A DNA stretch of 64,000 nucleotides, from assembly GCA_964560765.1 (NCBI GenBank), contig CAZLMG010000005.1, positions 124,001 through 188,000 on the forward strand, in the 5' to 3' direction. The notes below the pieces were generated by a model. That model was not told the origin of the DNA, ran no database searches, and was given only the letters and a program-made list of their open reading frames with translations. Each line of letters opens with the position of its first letter. Within the stretch, counting starts at the first letter, position 1. Shown one piece after another: positions 1-8,172 of the stretch. This DNA is from CAZLMG01 sp964560765 (GTDB taxonomy: Bacteria; Bdellovibrionota_B; Oligoflexia; Oligoflexales; CAZLMG01). The translations under genes were made by a program, and so were the position numbers.

Positions 1-1
1 G

Positions 2-397
2 GTTAGTATGCGGCTGCCTCTGGCTGCAGCGCTGAAGCCAGCAGGGCGCGCATCGGTGGATACAGCGAATGAACCAAGGGAAAGCTTCGTTGTGGAAATT
101 CAGGGGAAGTTCCAGCCGACTTTGGAGTTCACACTGATCGACGAGTCTGGCCGATTGTTATTTGCTTCCAGCCAGATCAATGCTGCCGCAATTGCCCAAG
201 ATCGGGTGGGAAGTTGGCTGGACCGGGCGAAGAGGGAAGGAGCCAAGCCGTACTTGGCCGTAAGCAATCCCGTGCAGATTTCCGCAACGATGCCCTCGAC
301 GGGGGTCCTTCAAGTTTCGTCGGTGGCTTGGGAGCAGGTCGCGGCAGCGGCAATTCCCCGCCTACGATCTGGCCGAATTGTGTTCGTCGAAAAGTAA
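2..397 (+). CDS. Hypothetical protein, C-terminal part (5' end outside window)
   Basis: The frame is open to the left edge with no stop before the first ATG at position 8, so the gene probably begins outside the window. At least 129 residues are visible, ending at TAA 395-397. The readable part is a mix of short beta-strand-like stretches (FVVEIQG, LEFTLIDESGRLLFAS) and a helix (DRVGSWLDRAKREG), with no recognised catalytic motif, membrane segment or repeat. It is not translation initiation factor IF3, the usual neighbour of rpmI. Function unknown; the coding call rests on the long open frame and a sensible composition. Confidence 0.5.
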   Translation, partial: VSMRLPLAAALKPAGRASVDTANEPRESFVVEIQGKFQPTLEFTLIDESGRLLFASSQINAAAIAQDRVGSWLDRAKREGAKPYLAVSNPVQISATMPSTGVLQVSSVAWEQVAAAAIPRLRSGRIVFVEK

Positions 398-534
398 CCC
401 TCACGAATTCATTAGGTTATTTACCATCCCCGGCATCACCTGGGGTTACTCATGGAAACCTATTGCACCACTAAGACTGAAGTGGTACATCAACCGGTCT
501 AAGTTTTGATCAATTCGCGATTAGGGACACGCAC

Positions 535-732
535 ATGCCTAAAGTTAAAACAAAGAGAGCAGCCGCTAAGAGATTTACCGTGCTCCCCTCTGGCAGGATT
601 AAGCGAAACAAAGCAAACAAGCGTCACATCCTCACTAAGAAGACACGCTCGCGTAAGAACAAGCTGAAGAAGGCTGGCTATATTCATCCAGCCGATATGA
701 CGCTGGTAACGCGTTGCTTGCCGAATGGTTGA
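535..732 (+). CDS. rpmI: 50S ribosomal protein L35
   Basis: A 65-residue, very basic protein starting MPKVKTKRAAAKRF, the standard L35 N-terminus, with the KRHILTKKTRSRKNKL core. Length is normal for L35. It is a structural protein of the large ribosomal subunit that contacts 23S rRNA. It lies 56 bp upstream of rplT, as in most bacteria, but infC, which usually precedes it, is not directly upstream: the preceding open frame is an unrelated protein ending at 397. The 137-bp leader shows no clear promoter. The ATG is preceded by a weak GGGA ribosome-binding site. Confidence 0.97.
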   Translation: MPKVKTKRAAAKRFTVLPSGRIKRNKANKRHILTKKTRSRKNKLKKAGYIHPADMTLVTRCLPNG

Positions 733-788
733 AGAATAAGAAAGCAGAACGTAATTAGGTCCGATTGGTCTCTGAAGGGATATAGAAG

Positions 789-1148
789 ATGGCACGAGTA
801 AAGCGCGGCTTTAAAGGGCGACGCAGAAGGAACAAGCTGTTTGGCTTGGCCAAAGGTTTTCGCGGTTCTAGAAAGAACCGATACAAGATTGCTGTCTACG
901 TCGTACGACGTGGTTTAGCGTTCTCGTTTAGGGACCGTAAGGTCCGTGCTCGGGATTTCCGCAAACTTTGGATCATCAGGATCAATGCTGCAGCACGGTC
1001 TCATGGACTACGCTACGGTCAGTTTATCCATGGTCTGAAAAAGGCCAACGTGGCTATCGACCGAAGTGTATTGGCTGACCTGGCTTTGCATGATCCAAGC
1101 GGATTTGCTGAGCTAGCATCAAAGGCCAAGACAGCGCTCGCAGCCTAG
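789..1148 (+). CDS. rplT: 50S ribosomal protein L20
   Basis: A 119-residue basic protein with the classical L20 signatures: MARVKRG at the start, the internal RRRNKLFGLAKGFRGSRKN stretch and the LWIIRINAAARSHGLRYG block. L20 binds 23S rRNA early in 50S assembly and in several bacteria represses its own operon. An AAGGGA ribosome-binding site lies about 9 nt before ATG 789. It follows rpmI with a 56-bp gap and is the last gene before the 252-bp intergenic region that carries the paired DnaA boxes. Confidence 0.97.
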   Translation: MARVKRGFKGRRRRNKLFGLAKGFRGSRKNRYKIAVYVVRRGLAFSFRDRKVRARDFRKLWIIRINAAARSHGLRYGQFIHGLKKANVAIDRSVLADLALHDPSGFAELASKAKTALAA

Positions 1149-1169
1149 TCTTCAGCCCTTTTCAACAAC

Positions 1170-1279
1170 TTATCCACAGCGACATTCATTGGAGATCTGT
1201 ATCAGATCTCCAATGATATTAATTTGTTGCGATTTATTTCTTGGTCCTGCTGCACAGCGGGCGAGTCGCATGTGGATAA
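1170..1279. promoter_or_regulatory. Two convergent perfect DnaA boxes in an extended inverted repeat
   Basis: TTATCCACA at 1170-1178 and its reverse complement TGTGGATAA at 1271-1279 both match the consensus DnaA box exactly. The similarity extends beyond the 9-mers: the left copy reads TTATCCACA-GCGAC and the right copy, read on the minus strand, TTATCCACA-T-GCGAC, a one-base insertion. Between them lies a perfect 14-bp hairpin and an AT-rich stretch (about 1214-1240). DnaA binds such boxes for initiation, titration (datA/DARS-type sites) or transcriptional control. No dnaA, dnaN, gidA or rpmH is adjacent, so a main oriC is not supported. Binding is inferred from sequence only. Confidence 0.6.
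1186..1216. repeat. Perfect 14-bp inverted repeat (hairpin) with 3-nt loop
   Basis: TCATTGGAGATCTG at 1186-1199 is followed by TAT and its exact reverse complement at 1203-1216. It begins 38 nt after the rplT stop codon, so it could end or stabilise the rpmI-rplT transcript. However, the downstream sequence is TATTAATTTG rather than a clean T-run, and the element sits inside the DnaA-box inverted repeat. A terminator, a protein-binding palindrome or a cruciform are all possible. Confidence 0.6.
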
Positions 1280-1400
1280 AATCGCCCATGCTCTCATTGG
1301 GACTAGCCTTCTCCAGCTCACCGTTTTCAAAGTGGGACTGATGCCTCTTATACCCTATAATTATTCGTGATTTCAGTGGATTAATTCGCCGAGGTGGGAA

Positions 1401-2846
1401 TTGCAGCATCCTTCAGATCCCGATATCGCGGTTTATGTGGACCTTGATGGGTCGTTGCTTTGTACCGACTCATTGCAGGAACAGCTGATAGAGATACTTC
1501 GGGAAAAGCCTCAGCGACTATTGGCGGCCATACCCGCCTTATTGCGGGGCAAGGCGCACTTCAAGACATTCATCGCCAATCAGTGCCCCATCGACGCTCG
1601 ACTCTGGCCCTATAGGAAAGAGGTCCTAGATTTCATTCAGTCACGTCGGGACTCGGGGGCGCCTATCATCCTGGCAACGGGTGCGCCGCAGGTGATAGCG
1701 AACGCTGTGGCTGCTCACTTACAGATTTTTGACCGCGTCCTAGCAACGACGGAAGACGTCAATCTGACTGGATCGCGGAAGGCAGAGGCTATCCTTGCTG
1801 ACTGCGGCTCGAACCAATGTGTATATATCGGAAACGACCGCGTTGACTTGCCTGTTTGGCAGAGTGTTGCTCAAGCCGTTGTCGTTTCAGACTCGGGCAA
1901 GCTGGTGCATCAGGCAGGCCAAGTCTCGGCGGTCGCCTGCGTCATTCCTGCCAATCAGGCAAGTGTATGGATTTCCATGCGCGCACTGCGTGTTCACCAG
2001 TGGCTAAAAAACGTCTTGGTCTTCATTCCGGTGATCTTGTCACACCGGTGGTACGATGAACTGGTGATGTTAAATTCGACCCTGGCGTTTGCCGCCTTCT
2101 GCCTCTGCGCGTCAGGCGTTTATTTAGCCAATGACCTCTTTGATTTGCCTAGCGATCGCAAGCACCCGATCAAGAAGTCCAGGCCATTCGCAGCCGGAAC
2201 GTTGCCCCTCTCTTTTGCGGCAGGCTATATCCCACTATTTTTTCTGGTTGGCTTGGGTATCGCTGCGATGGTTGGTGCTCAGACATTTTGGGCAATTTTG
2301 GCGTATGTTTTCATCACCACCGCCTATTCGTTCAAACTAAAAAAGGTTGCCCTCGTAGACGTTTTCATTCTTGGGCTGCTTTATTCTTGGCGCATTTTGG
2401 TTGGCTCGCTGTCGGCGGAGATATCCATTTCGCCTTGGTTAATGAGCTTTTCCCTGATGTTCTTTCTGAGTCTGGCGTTGATGAAACGAGTTGCAGAATT
2501 GGTCTTGATGTCAGCCACTGAACCGAAAACGGCGCTGCGTGGTCGAGGTTATGTTCCGAGTGATCTGCAAATTGTTAGTACGCTGGGAGTTAGTGCAAGC
2601 TTAATGTCTGTACTAATTTTGATGCTGTACATGAGCAGTGATCAGGTTGTGGTCCTGTATCAATACCCCCAAATGCTTTGGCCGATTAGTGTGATACTTC
2701 TATACTGGTTATCCAGAAACTGGCTGGTAACGCATCGTGGCCAGATGCATCATGATCCGCTGGTCTACTCCATTCGTGATAACGCCAGCCTGTCATTGAT
2801 CGTGACGGCCGTCATTTGCTATGCCTTCGCCACGGGTTGGGGTTGA
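1401..2846 (+). CDS. HAD-like phosphatase / UbiA-family prenyltransferase fusion
   Basis: 481 residues from TTG 1401, chosen because GAGGTGGG lies just upstream and HAD motif I comes soon after; a TATAAT at 1356-1361 may be the -10 of its promoter. The N-terminal third is a HAD domain: DLDGS at 14-18, ILATGAP near 91 and IGNDRVD near 143. The remainder is a multi-span UbiA prenyltransferase with the Mg-prenyl-diphosphate motif NDLFDLPSDRKHP near 243-255. Such fusions resemble decaprenyl-phosphate phosphoribose synthases, which transfer phosphoribose to a polyprenyl phosphate with a linked phosphatase. That pathway role is inferred; lipid-linked pentose synthesis for the envelope fits but no partner genes are nearby. 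Confidence 0.85.
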   Translation: MQHPSDPDIAVYVDLDGSLLCTDSLQEQLIEILREKPQRLLAAIPALLRGKAHFKTFIANQCPIDARLWPYRKEVLDFIQSRRDSGAPIILATGAPQVIANAVAAHLQIFDRVLATTEDVNLTGSRKAEAILADCGSNQCVYIGNDRVDLPVWQSVAQAVVVSDSGKLVHQAGQVSAVACVIPANQASVWISMRALRVHQWLKNVLVFIPVILSHRWYDELVMLNSTLAFAAFCLCASGVYLANDLFDLPSDRKHPIKKSRPFAAGTLPLSFAAGYIPLFFLVGLGIAAMVGAQTFWAILAYVFITTAYSFKLKKVALVDVFILGLLYSWRILVGSLSAEISISPWLMSFSLMFFLSLALMKRVAELVLMSATEPKTALRGRGYVPSDLQIVSTLGVSASLMSVLILMLYMSSDQVVVLYQYPQMLWPISVILLYWLSRNWLVTHRGQMHHDPLVYSIRDNASLSLIVTAVICYAFATGWG

Positions 2847-2876
2847 GTCGGGTAGGTTGTTATTGTGGCTTAACTA

Positions 2877-2903
2877 TTGACAAGGGGTAAGGTGATCCAT
2901 AAG
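2877..2903 (+). promoter_or_regulatory. Putative sigma70 promoter of tRNA-Leu
   Basis: TTGACA at 2877-2882 is a perfect -35 hexamer and CATAAG at 2898-2903 a 4/6 -10 with a short 15-bp spacer. The -10 ends 19 bp before the mature tRNA-Leu 5' end, a suitable distance. Confidence 0.5.
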
Positions 2904-2922
2904 AGTTACCTGCTCACTTTTT

Positions 2923-3007
2923 GGGGACGTGGTGAAATTGGTAGACACGCTGGTCTTAGAAGCCAGTGCCGCGAGGTGTGAGAGTTCAAGTCTCTCCGTC
3001 CCCACCA
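2923..3007 (+). tRNA. tRNA-Leu (anticodon TAG), CCA encoded
   Basis: An 85-nt cloverleaf of class II type. The acceptor stem GGGGACG (2923-2929) pairs with CGTCCCC (2997-3003), followed by discriminator A3004 and an encoded CCA 3005-3007. The anticodon loop CTTAGAA is closed by a CTGGT/GCCAG stem, giving anticodon TAG. A long variable arm (GCCGCGAGGTGT region) and the T-arm with GTTCAAGTC are visible. It reads CUN leucine codons, mainly CUA. Confidence 0.95.
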
Positions 3008-3008
3008 G

Positions 3009-3026
3009 CTTTCGCGCCAGCGAAAG
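3009..3026. terminator. Hairpin between tRNA-Leu and the convergent FHA gene
   Basis: CTTTCGC (3009-3015), loop GCCA, GCGAAAG (3020-3026): a perfect 7-bp stem starting two bases after the tRNA CCA. There is no T-run on either side, so it may be a tRNA 3' processing or stability element rather than an intrinsic terminator. Confidence 0.4.
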
Positions 3027-3071
3027 GTCTCTATCTGCTCATGATTCCGACGACGCTTTCAGATAACGCTA

Positions 3072-3809
3072 TCATTGGCTCTTTGTCGAAACTTTGATTT
3101 GGGTCCCACCCACGCGAATCACGTCCTGCTCTGAAATGAGATGCATGCCCTTGATACGCGTGCCGTTGAGGAATGTGCCGTTCGTGGATCCTTGATCTTC
3201 GATGAAAACCTCGCCACTGTCGTTGAGCTTAATGAGCAAGTGTTTGCGTGATATCTCAGTATCTTGATCAAATTGTCCAAAGCTTGATGCGCGGCCAATG
3301 TAGACGATTCTTTGGCGCAAGACGAGATCTTCGGTCTTGCCATTGCGATAAGTAACTTGCAGCTTCAAAGCTTTCGACTGCGTTGACTGCAGCTCGCTCT
3401 CGATCAGGGTGTCGACGATGCTTGAGGTCTGGTGATCTCGATCTTTCTTGGACTTAAAAATTGTGGCAATGTGGCGGATCTCTTTCTCTTCTTTGAGCGA
3501 AAACGAGAACGTTGTTGAGCCAATGGTCACAGAATCTCCGTCCACCAACTTGGCTTTGACCACCTTTTCATTATTCACGAATGTACCGTTCGTACTATTC
3601 ATATCAAAAATATGGTACATGCCATCGATGCATTGAATCTGGCAGTGGGTTGCAGAAACTTCGTTGTCATCGATAATGATGTCGCCCTTTTCGCGGCCGA
3701 AAATAGTCGCATCTCGGCGTAGCTTGATCATCTCGCTAGGAAATGGTCCGGAGCGAAATTCAAGTACAGCGCGCTTCGAGGCCTCTTTCTTTCGTTTATC
3801 CGCGGACAT
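3072..3809 (-). CDS. Tandem FHA-domain protein
   Basis: 245 residues with two forkhead-associated domains and no enzyme or membrane segment. FHA1 spans about residues 15-105, with the GRE, SATHC and NSTNGTF elements; FHA2 spans about 148-243, with GRASS, ISRKH and GSTNGTFLNG. These conserved G-R, S-x-x-H and N-G residues form the phosphothreonine-binding surface, so both domains look binding-competent. The linker (about 105-148) is charged. Such proteins are adaptors in Ser/Thr kinase signalling; no kinase gene is in the window. It is divergently transcribed from the DUF1844 gene across a 150-bp region. Confidence 0.85.
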   Translation of the reverse strand: MSADKRKKEASKRAVLEFRSGPFPSEMIKLRRDATIFGREKGDIIIDDNEVSATHCQIQCIDGMYHIFDMNSTNGTFVNNEKVVKAKLVDGDSVTIGSTTFSFSLKEEKEIRHIATIFKSKKDRDHQTSSIVDTLIESELQSTQSKALKLQVTYRNGKTEDLVLRQRIVYIGRASSFGQFDQDTEISRKHLLIKLNDSGEVFIEDQGSTNGTFLNGTRIKGMHLISEQDVIRVGGTQIKVSTKSQ

Positions 3810-3959
3810 GTTCTTCCAAAACAGCCAGACGTAGCACCGGTCAACCTATTCCGGCACAGTCGAGTTCGGCAGAATTCTTAAAAAATTTGAATATGATCGT
3901 CTAACGGGCTAATAATATTGGATCGAGATTGCGCTTAAGGAATACTTGGAGATTAACCA

Positions 3960-4244
3960 GTGGACCAAAAGAATTCAGATCCTACATTGTCGCAGTCCGT
4001 GACTAATGTTGATTTTTCGGGGTTGGTGCTGGGTTTTAGTTCCGCTGCGTTGTCCTACATGGGGGTTGGTGCTGGCGTGCGTCCAGTTGAACGCAACCTA
4101 CCTTTGGCGCTGCAAAACATTGAAATTCTCGCCATGCTTAAAGAGAAAACCGCAGGCAATTTGTCCGTCGAAGAGGGCGAACTCCTAAGTCGAATTCTAT
4201 CCGATCTCCGCCTCAAATTTGTCGAAGCCGCGAAAAGGCCTTAG
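3960..4244 (+). CDS. DUF1844 family protein
   Basis: A 94-residue acidic protein from GTG 3960. It matches the DUF1844 pattern: FSGLVLGFSSAALSYMG near the N-terminus, the NLPLALQNIEILAMLKEKTAGNLS block, and a closing EGELLSRILSDLRLKFVE helix. The family is widespread in Deltaproteobacteria, Acidobacteria and relatives, and its function is not established. No signal peptide or metal motif is seen. It lies 146 bp upstream of the ClpB-like gene in the same orientation and may be cotranscribed with it. Confidence 0.8.
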   Translation: MDQKNSDPTLSQSVTNVDFSGLVLGFSSAALSYMGVGAGVRPVERNLPLALQNIEILAMLKEKTAGNLSVEEGELLSRILSDLRLKFVEAAKRP

Positions 4245-4390
4245 TTTCCCTCGTAAGTGAACGAATTGGCGCCAGCGGAAATGCGAAGTCTGGCGGGCGC
4301 TCGGCGCAAGTCAAATCATGAATTTCCCCGAATGACCGATAGCTTAGAGCGTGGACTACCAACCCATTGGACGGGCATTGGAGGGAAGTC

Positions 4391-7030
4391 TTGGATTTTT
4401 CTCGCTACGAATTTGAATGTCAGAAGGCCCTTCACAAGGGATTGCAATACGCGCGAAGTCTTGGGCATCCTGTGTTGGAGGTCGAGCACATTGCGCTGGC
4501 GATGCTGCGAGGGGGACAGGTGGCGCTTGCGGAGAGTGCTGTCAGCAGATTGCGAACAGAAATCGAGTCCCATCTAGCCACCCAGCCGAAAGTATACGGC
4601 CCAGTCACAACACAGTTTGGGAAGAGGCTAGACTCTGCACTCGATGCCGCAGAGGCAAAGGCAAATGGCCAGAAACTGTCCACGGCCATACTATGGGCGG
4701 CGCTCGCCAAGTACTCCATGATCATTCACCGGGTTCTGGAGAAAATCGAGTTACAAAAAAAGGCGTCCGAAGCGCCGATTTCGACGGACTTCACGCCAGA
4801 TGTCCCCTCACAAAATAAAGGTGTTCGTAGCAAGGATCCTATCGCCGACAGTGCTGAAAAAGCAGTGCCTCCGACCCAAGAGCAGATTGAGCAAAAGGTG
4901 CTCCGTGAGTTTACCTCGGATTTAACAGAATTGGCCGAGCGTGGAGAATTGGATCCGGTGATTGGACGAGATCCAGAAGTGCGACGCGTTTTGGAGATTC
5001 TGGGGCGAAAGAAGAAAAACAATCCTGTCTTAGTTGGAGAGCCTGGTGTCGGTAAAACGGCGGTGGCGGAAGCACTCGCCCTGCGTATTGCAGAGGGCAA
5101 AGTTCCCGAATCACTCAAGGGGCGCCGTATCCTATCGCTCGATATTGCGGCCTTGTTGGCGGGCAGCCGCTACCGTGGTGAGTTTGAAGAGCGGATTAAA
5201 AAGCTAATCAAGGCCGTCAGTGAGCTGCGCGGAAAAGTTATTCTTTTCATCGACGAACTTCATATGCTGGTGGGTGCAGGCAATCCCGAAGGCGGCGTGG
5301 ACGCGGCCAATATCCTCAAGCCGGCTTTGGCGCGCGGGGAACTCCATGTCTTGGGCGCGACAACGCTGCAGGAGTATGGGAAGCACATTGAAAAGGATGC
5401 CGCACTAGAAAGACGCTTTCAGCCGGTGCAAGTGGACGAGCCGTCAGCTGCCGTAGCTACGTCGATTCTGCGTGGGCTCAAACAGCGCTATGAAATATAT
5501 CACGGTGTACAGATCCAAGATGACGCCCTGACAACTGCAGTTGAACTTACTATGCGGTTTCTGCCGCATCGAAGACTACCGGATAAGGCCATCGACGTCG
5601 TTGATGAGGCAGCAAGTCGCATGCGGCTGCAGATTGACAGTGTTCCCGCCGTGCTCGATTCTCTGCGTAGTAAGATTGAGCAGATTGAAATTGAGAAGAA
5701 AGCGCTTGAGGCAGAGGCGACTCGTTCCAAAGCCTACGCTCGGCTTGAAGTCGAGTTGAGACGGACTCGACAGGAGTATGATGAGACTAACGGCATCTGG
5801 CGTGGTCATAAAGACAAGGTGGAAGAACTGCGGCGCATGGAAGAGGGGCGTGAAGAAATGCGCACCCTTTACGAAACGGCGAAGTCGCGAGGAGACTACG
5901 ATTTTGCCGCAAAATTGCAGTACAAAGAGATGCCGGAGCTCGAAAGTAAGATCGAGCGAAGCAGGCTAGAGTTAGCGTCGATTCAAAATCTTCACCCCTA
6001 TTTGTGTCAAATTGTGGGCAAACGCGAAGTTGCTGATGTGGTCGCAACCTGGACGGGGGTTCCGGTTGGGAAAATTTTGGAGTCGGAAGCTCAGAGACTT
6101 TTGTCCATGGAAGAGCGAATCCTCTCCAGAGTCTTTGGTCAAGACGAGGCAGTTCGAAGAGTTTGTCGTGCCATTCGCCGCGCCCGTGTAGGGGTGAGTG
6201 ATCCAAACCGACCGCAGGGCGTATTTCTCTTTTTAGGTGACACAGGCGTTGGCAAGACTGAGACAGCTAAGGCTATCGCCCGTGAGCTATTTGATGACGA
6301 GTCTAGGATCGTCCGTATCGATATGTCCGAATATATGGAAAGGCATAACGTTGCGCGCCTCATTGGCTCGCCTCCCGGGTATGTCGGGTATGGCGATGGA
6401 GGAGAGTTGTCGGATGCCGTGCGGCACAAGCCATATTCCGTTGTTCTATTCGACGAGATTGAGAAGGCACACCCACAGGTGCTCGATATATTACTGCAGG
6501 TATTGGATGAAGGACGTCTGACCGACGCGCAGGGGCGTTCCATATCCTTCCGCAGTACCACCATCATTATGACTTCAAATTTGCCGGTATATGAGTCGCC
6601 AAAGAGAGTTGGGGTGGAGTCGAATGAGGATCATCTGCGCGATCAGCTGCGAGACCACTTGCGACCAGAGATGCTGAATCGAATTGATGATCTGATTGTA
6701 TTCCGTAAGCTGGGACTTCGTGACTACTCCTACATGATTGACCGCCTCCTCGAGGAACTCAATGGGCGGCTGTCTGATCGAGAGTTTCGAATCACACTTG
6801 GTAGCATGGTACGGGAGAGAATCGCCCGCCAAGGTATCGACGGTGGCTACGGTGGGAGGTCCGTGCGGCGCGCGTTCCAAGCAATGGTAGTCGATGCAGT
6901 TTCCGATAGGATCTTGCAGAGCCCGGCGTTGGTTCGCGGGGCATGGACCCTGGACCTGGATGAGGACGGCGGGTTAGGCTGGAGCGAGACGATGGAGCTG
7001 CACAAGTATCTGCCGCCTGCGCAGATGTAA
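4391..7030 (+). CDS. clpB: ClpB-type AAA+ disaggregase (Hsp100)
   Basis: About 879 residues from TTG 4391. That start is preferred over an in-frame TTG at 4367 because GGAGGG at 4380-4385 is well spaced and the protein then begins MDFSRYEFECQKAL, the usual Clp N-terminus. It has a Clp N domain (about 1-140), AAA1 (Walker A GEPGVGKTA near 216, Walker B VILFIDELH near 283), a coiled-coil middle domain (about 430-545, including SRGDYDFAAKLQYKEMPEL as in ClpB), the WTGVPVGKILESE linker, and AAA2 (GDTGVGKTE near 616, VVLFDEIEKAHP near 683). A middle domain without a ClpP-binding IGF-type loop argues for a disaggregase working with DnaK/GrpE rather than a protease partner. The sequence diverges from housekeeping ClpB, so a second ClpB-like copy may exist elsewhere. 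Confidence 0.85.
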   Translation: MDFSRYEFECQKALHKGLQYARSLGHPVLEVEHIALAMLRGGQVALAESAVSRLRTEIESHLATQPKVYGPVTTQFGKRLDSALDAAEAKANGQKLSTAILWAALAKYSMIIHRVLEKIELQKKASEAPISTDFTPDVPSQNKGVRSKDPIADSAEKAVPPTQEQIEQKVLREFTSDLTELAERGELDPVIGRDPEVRRVLEILGRKKKNNPVLVGEPGVGKTAVAEALALRIAEGKVPESLKGRRILSLDIAALLAGSRYRGEFEERIKKLIKAVSELRGKVILFIDELHMLVGAGNPEGGVDAANILKPALARGELHVLGATTLQEYGKHIEKDAALERRFQPVQVDEPSAAVATSILRGLKQRYEIYHGVQIQDDALTTAVELTMRFLPHRRLPDKAIDVVDEAASRMRLQIDSVPAVLDSLRSKIEQIEIEKKALEAEATRSKAYARLEVELRRTRQEYDETNGIWRGHKDKVEELRRMEEGREEMRTLYETAKSRGDYDFAAKLQYKEMPELESKIERSRLELASIQNLHPYLCQIVGKREVADVVATWTGVPVGKILESEAQRLLSMEERILSRVFGQDEAVRRVCRAIRRARVGVSDPNRPQGVFLFLGDTGVGKTETAKAIARELFDDESRIVRIDMSEYMERHNVARLIGSPPGYVGYGDGGELSDAVRHKPYSVVLFDEIEKAHPQVLDILLQVLDEGRLTDAQGRSISFRSTTIIMTSNLPVYESPKRVGVESNEDHLRDQLRDHLRPEMLNRIDDLIVFRKLGLRDYSYMIDRLLEELNGRLSDREFRITLGSMVRERIARQGIDGGYGGRSVRRAFQAMVVDAVSDRILQSPALVRGAWTLDLDEDGGLGWSETMELHKYLPPAQM

Positions 7031-7054
7031 GGGCCCCGTTTCACTGAAACATCG

Positions 7055-7081
7055 TTGACAGCCCCCTATGGCTACTATAAA
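7055..7081 (+). promoter_or_regulatory. Putative sigma70 promoter of tRNA-Gln (and possibly prs)
   Basis: TTGACA at 7055-7060 (perfect -35) and TATAAA at 7076-7081 (5/6 -10), with a 15-bp spacer, about 54 bp before the mature tRNA. prs starts 24 bp after the tRNA with no promoter in between, so a tRNA-prs transcript is plausible. Confidence 0.6.
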
Positions 7082-7134
7082 CATTGCTATTCCGCACACT
7101 CCGGGTCCGTTCTAGTAATTGGCCCGTGGTGAAT

Positions 7135-7206
7135 TGGGGCGTCGACAAGTGGTAAGTCACTGGATTTTGATTCCAGCATTCGCAGGTTCGATCCCTGCCG
7201 CCCCAG
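7135..7206 (+). tRNA. tRNA-Gln (anticodon TTG), CCA not encoded
   Basis: A 72-nt cloverleaf. The acceptor TGGGGCG (7135-7141) pairs with CGCCCCA (7199-7205), with discriminator G7206. The anticodon loop TTTTGAT is closed by CTGGA/TCCAG, giving anticodon TTG for glutamine. The T-arm GCAGGTTCGATCCCTGC is standard. The genome continues CTCTC rather than CCA, unlike the tRNA-Leu gene at 2923, so CCA must be added enzymatically. Confidence 0.95.
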
Positions 7207-7230
7207 CTCTCATTCAAACAGGGCAAACAC

Positions 7231-8172
7231 ATGGCTGATGCTGAGTTGCTGTTGTTTTCTGGAAGTGCCAATCACGAATTGGCGCAGCGAATCAGCGGTT
7301 TCCTGGATGCTCCCCTATGTAATGCGATTGTCTCGCACTTCTCCGACGGCGAATCTCGAGTTGAAATTCAAAGCAATGTCCGTGGCCGGGATGTATTTAT
7401 CATTCAGCCAACTTGTGCGCCCGCAAATCATCACATTATGGAAGCGCTAGTGATGGCAGACGCCTGCCGACGGGCTTCAGCTCAGCGGATCACGCTAGTG
7501 GCGCCTTATTTTGGCTACGCGCGGCAAGAGCGAAAGAGCGCCCCGAGAACCCCCATCACCGCCAAGCTGGTCGCGGATCTGTTCACCGTTGCCGGGTATG
7601 ACCGTATCCTGGCGATGGAGCTACACACATCTGCCATTCAGGGATTCTTCAATATCCCTGTGGATCATCTATTTGCGAAGCCGATATTTGGCCCGCACTT
7701 TGAGCGATACAAAGAAAATATGATCGTGGTGTCGCCAGATGCAGGTGGTGTCGAACGGGCGCGAGGCATGGCGAAGCATTACGGAGTTGGACTGGCCATC
7801 GTCGACAAGCGTCGCGATCGCCCAAATGAGAGCGAAGTGAACAATATTATTGGTGATGTCAAAGGACGAGACTGTCTCATCATCGATGATATCGTCGATA
7901 CCGCTGGCTCCCTCACCAAGGCGTCGGATGCATTGATGGAGGCAGGCGCGACATCGGTGCGTGCGGCCATTTGTCATCCTGTCCTCAGCGGACCGGCAAT
8001 TGAGCGCATCCAGGAGTCATCGATCAAGGAGCTGGTGGTGACCGACTCTATTCCATTGAGTTCGGAAGCGCGCAAGTGCAGCAAGATTACTCAGCTTACC
8101 ATAGCGGAATTACTGGCAAAAGCAATTCGAAGGATTCACCAGTCGGATTCCGTAAGTTCCTTGTTTGTTTAA
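7231..8172 (+). CDS. prs: Ribose-phosphate pyrophosphokinase
   Basis: 313 residues, normal class I PRPP synthetase length. It makes phosphoribosyl pyrophosphate from ribose 5-phosphate and ATP for purine, pyrimidine, histidine, tryptophan and NAD synthesis. Visible signatures: FSDGESRVEI near 31, the ATP-binding YARQERK loop near 97-103, the catalytic Lys-Arg flap KRRDRPNESEV near 193, and the PRPP loop IIDDIVDTAGS near 216-226. It lies 24 bp downstream of tRNA-Gln and 151 bp upstream of rplY, matching the common prs-rplY-pth gene order. Confidence 0.96.
   Translation: MADAELLLFSGSANHELAQRISGFLDAPLCNAIVSHFSDGESRVEIQSNVRGRDVFIIQPTCAPANHHIMEALVMADACRRASAQRITLVAPYFGYARQERKSAPRTPITAKLVADLFTVAGYDRILAMELHTSAIQGFFNIPVDHLFAKPIFGPHFERYKENMIVVSPDAGGVERARGMAKHYGVGLAIVDKRRDRPNESEVNNIIGDVKGRDCLIIDDIVDTAGSLTKASDALMEAGATSVRAAICHPVLSGPAIERIQESSIKELVVTDSIPLSSEARKCSKITQLTIAELLAKAIRRIHQSDSVSSLFV

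Noticed and set aside
1149..1400. Chromosomal origin oriC at the paired DnaA boxes
   Set aside because: Only two boxes, no DUE-like 13-mers recognised and none of the usual oriC neighbours (dnaA, dnaN, gidA, rpmH).
4257..4577. 106-residue frame between the DUF1844 gene and clpB
   Set aside because: Overlaps clpB in another frame and has no conserved pattern; the clpB start at 4391 explains the region.
7041..7271. Minus-strand frame of 76 residues across tRNA-Gln
   Set aside because: It crosses the tRNA gene and the prs start; no ribosome-binding site or recognisable product.
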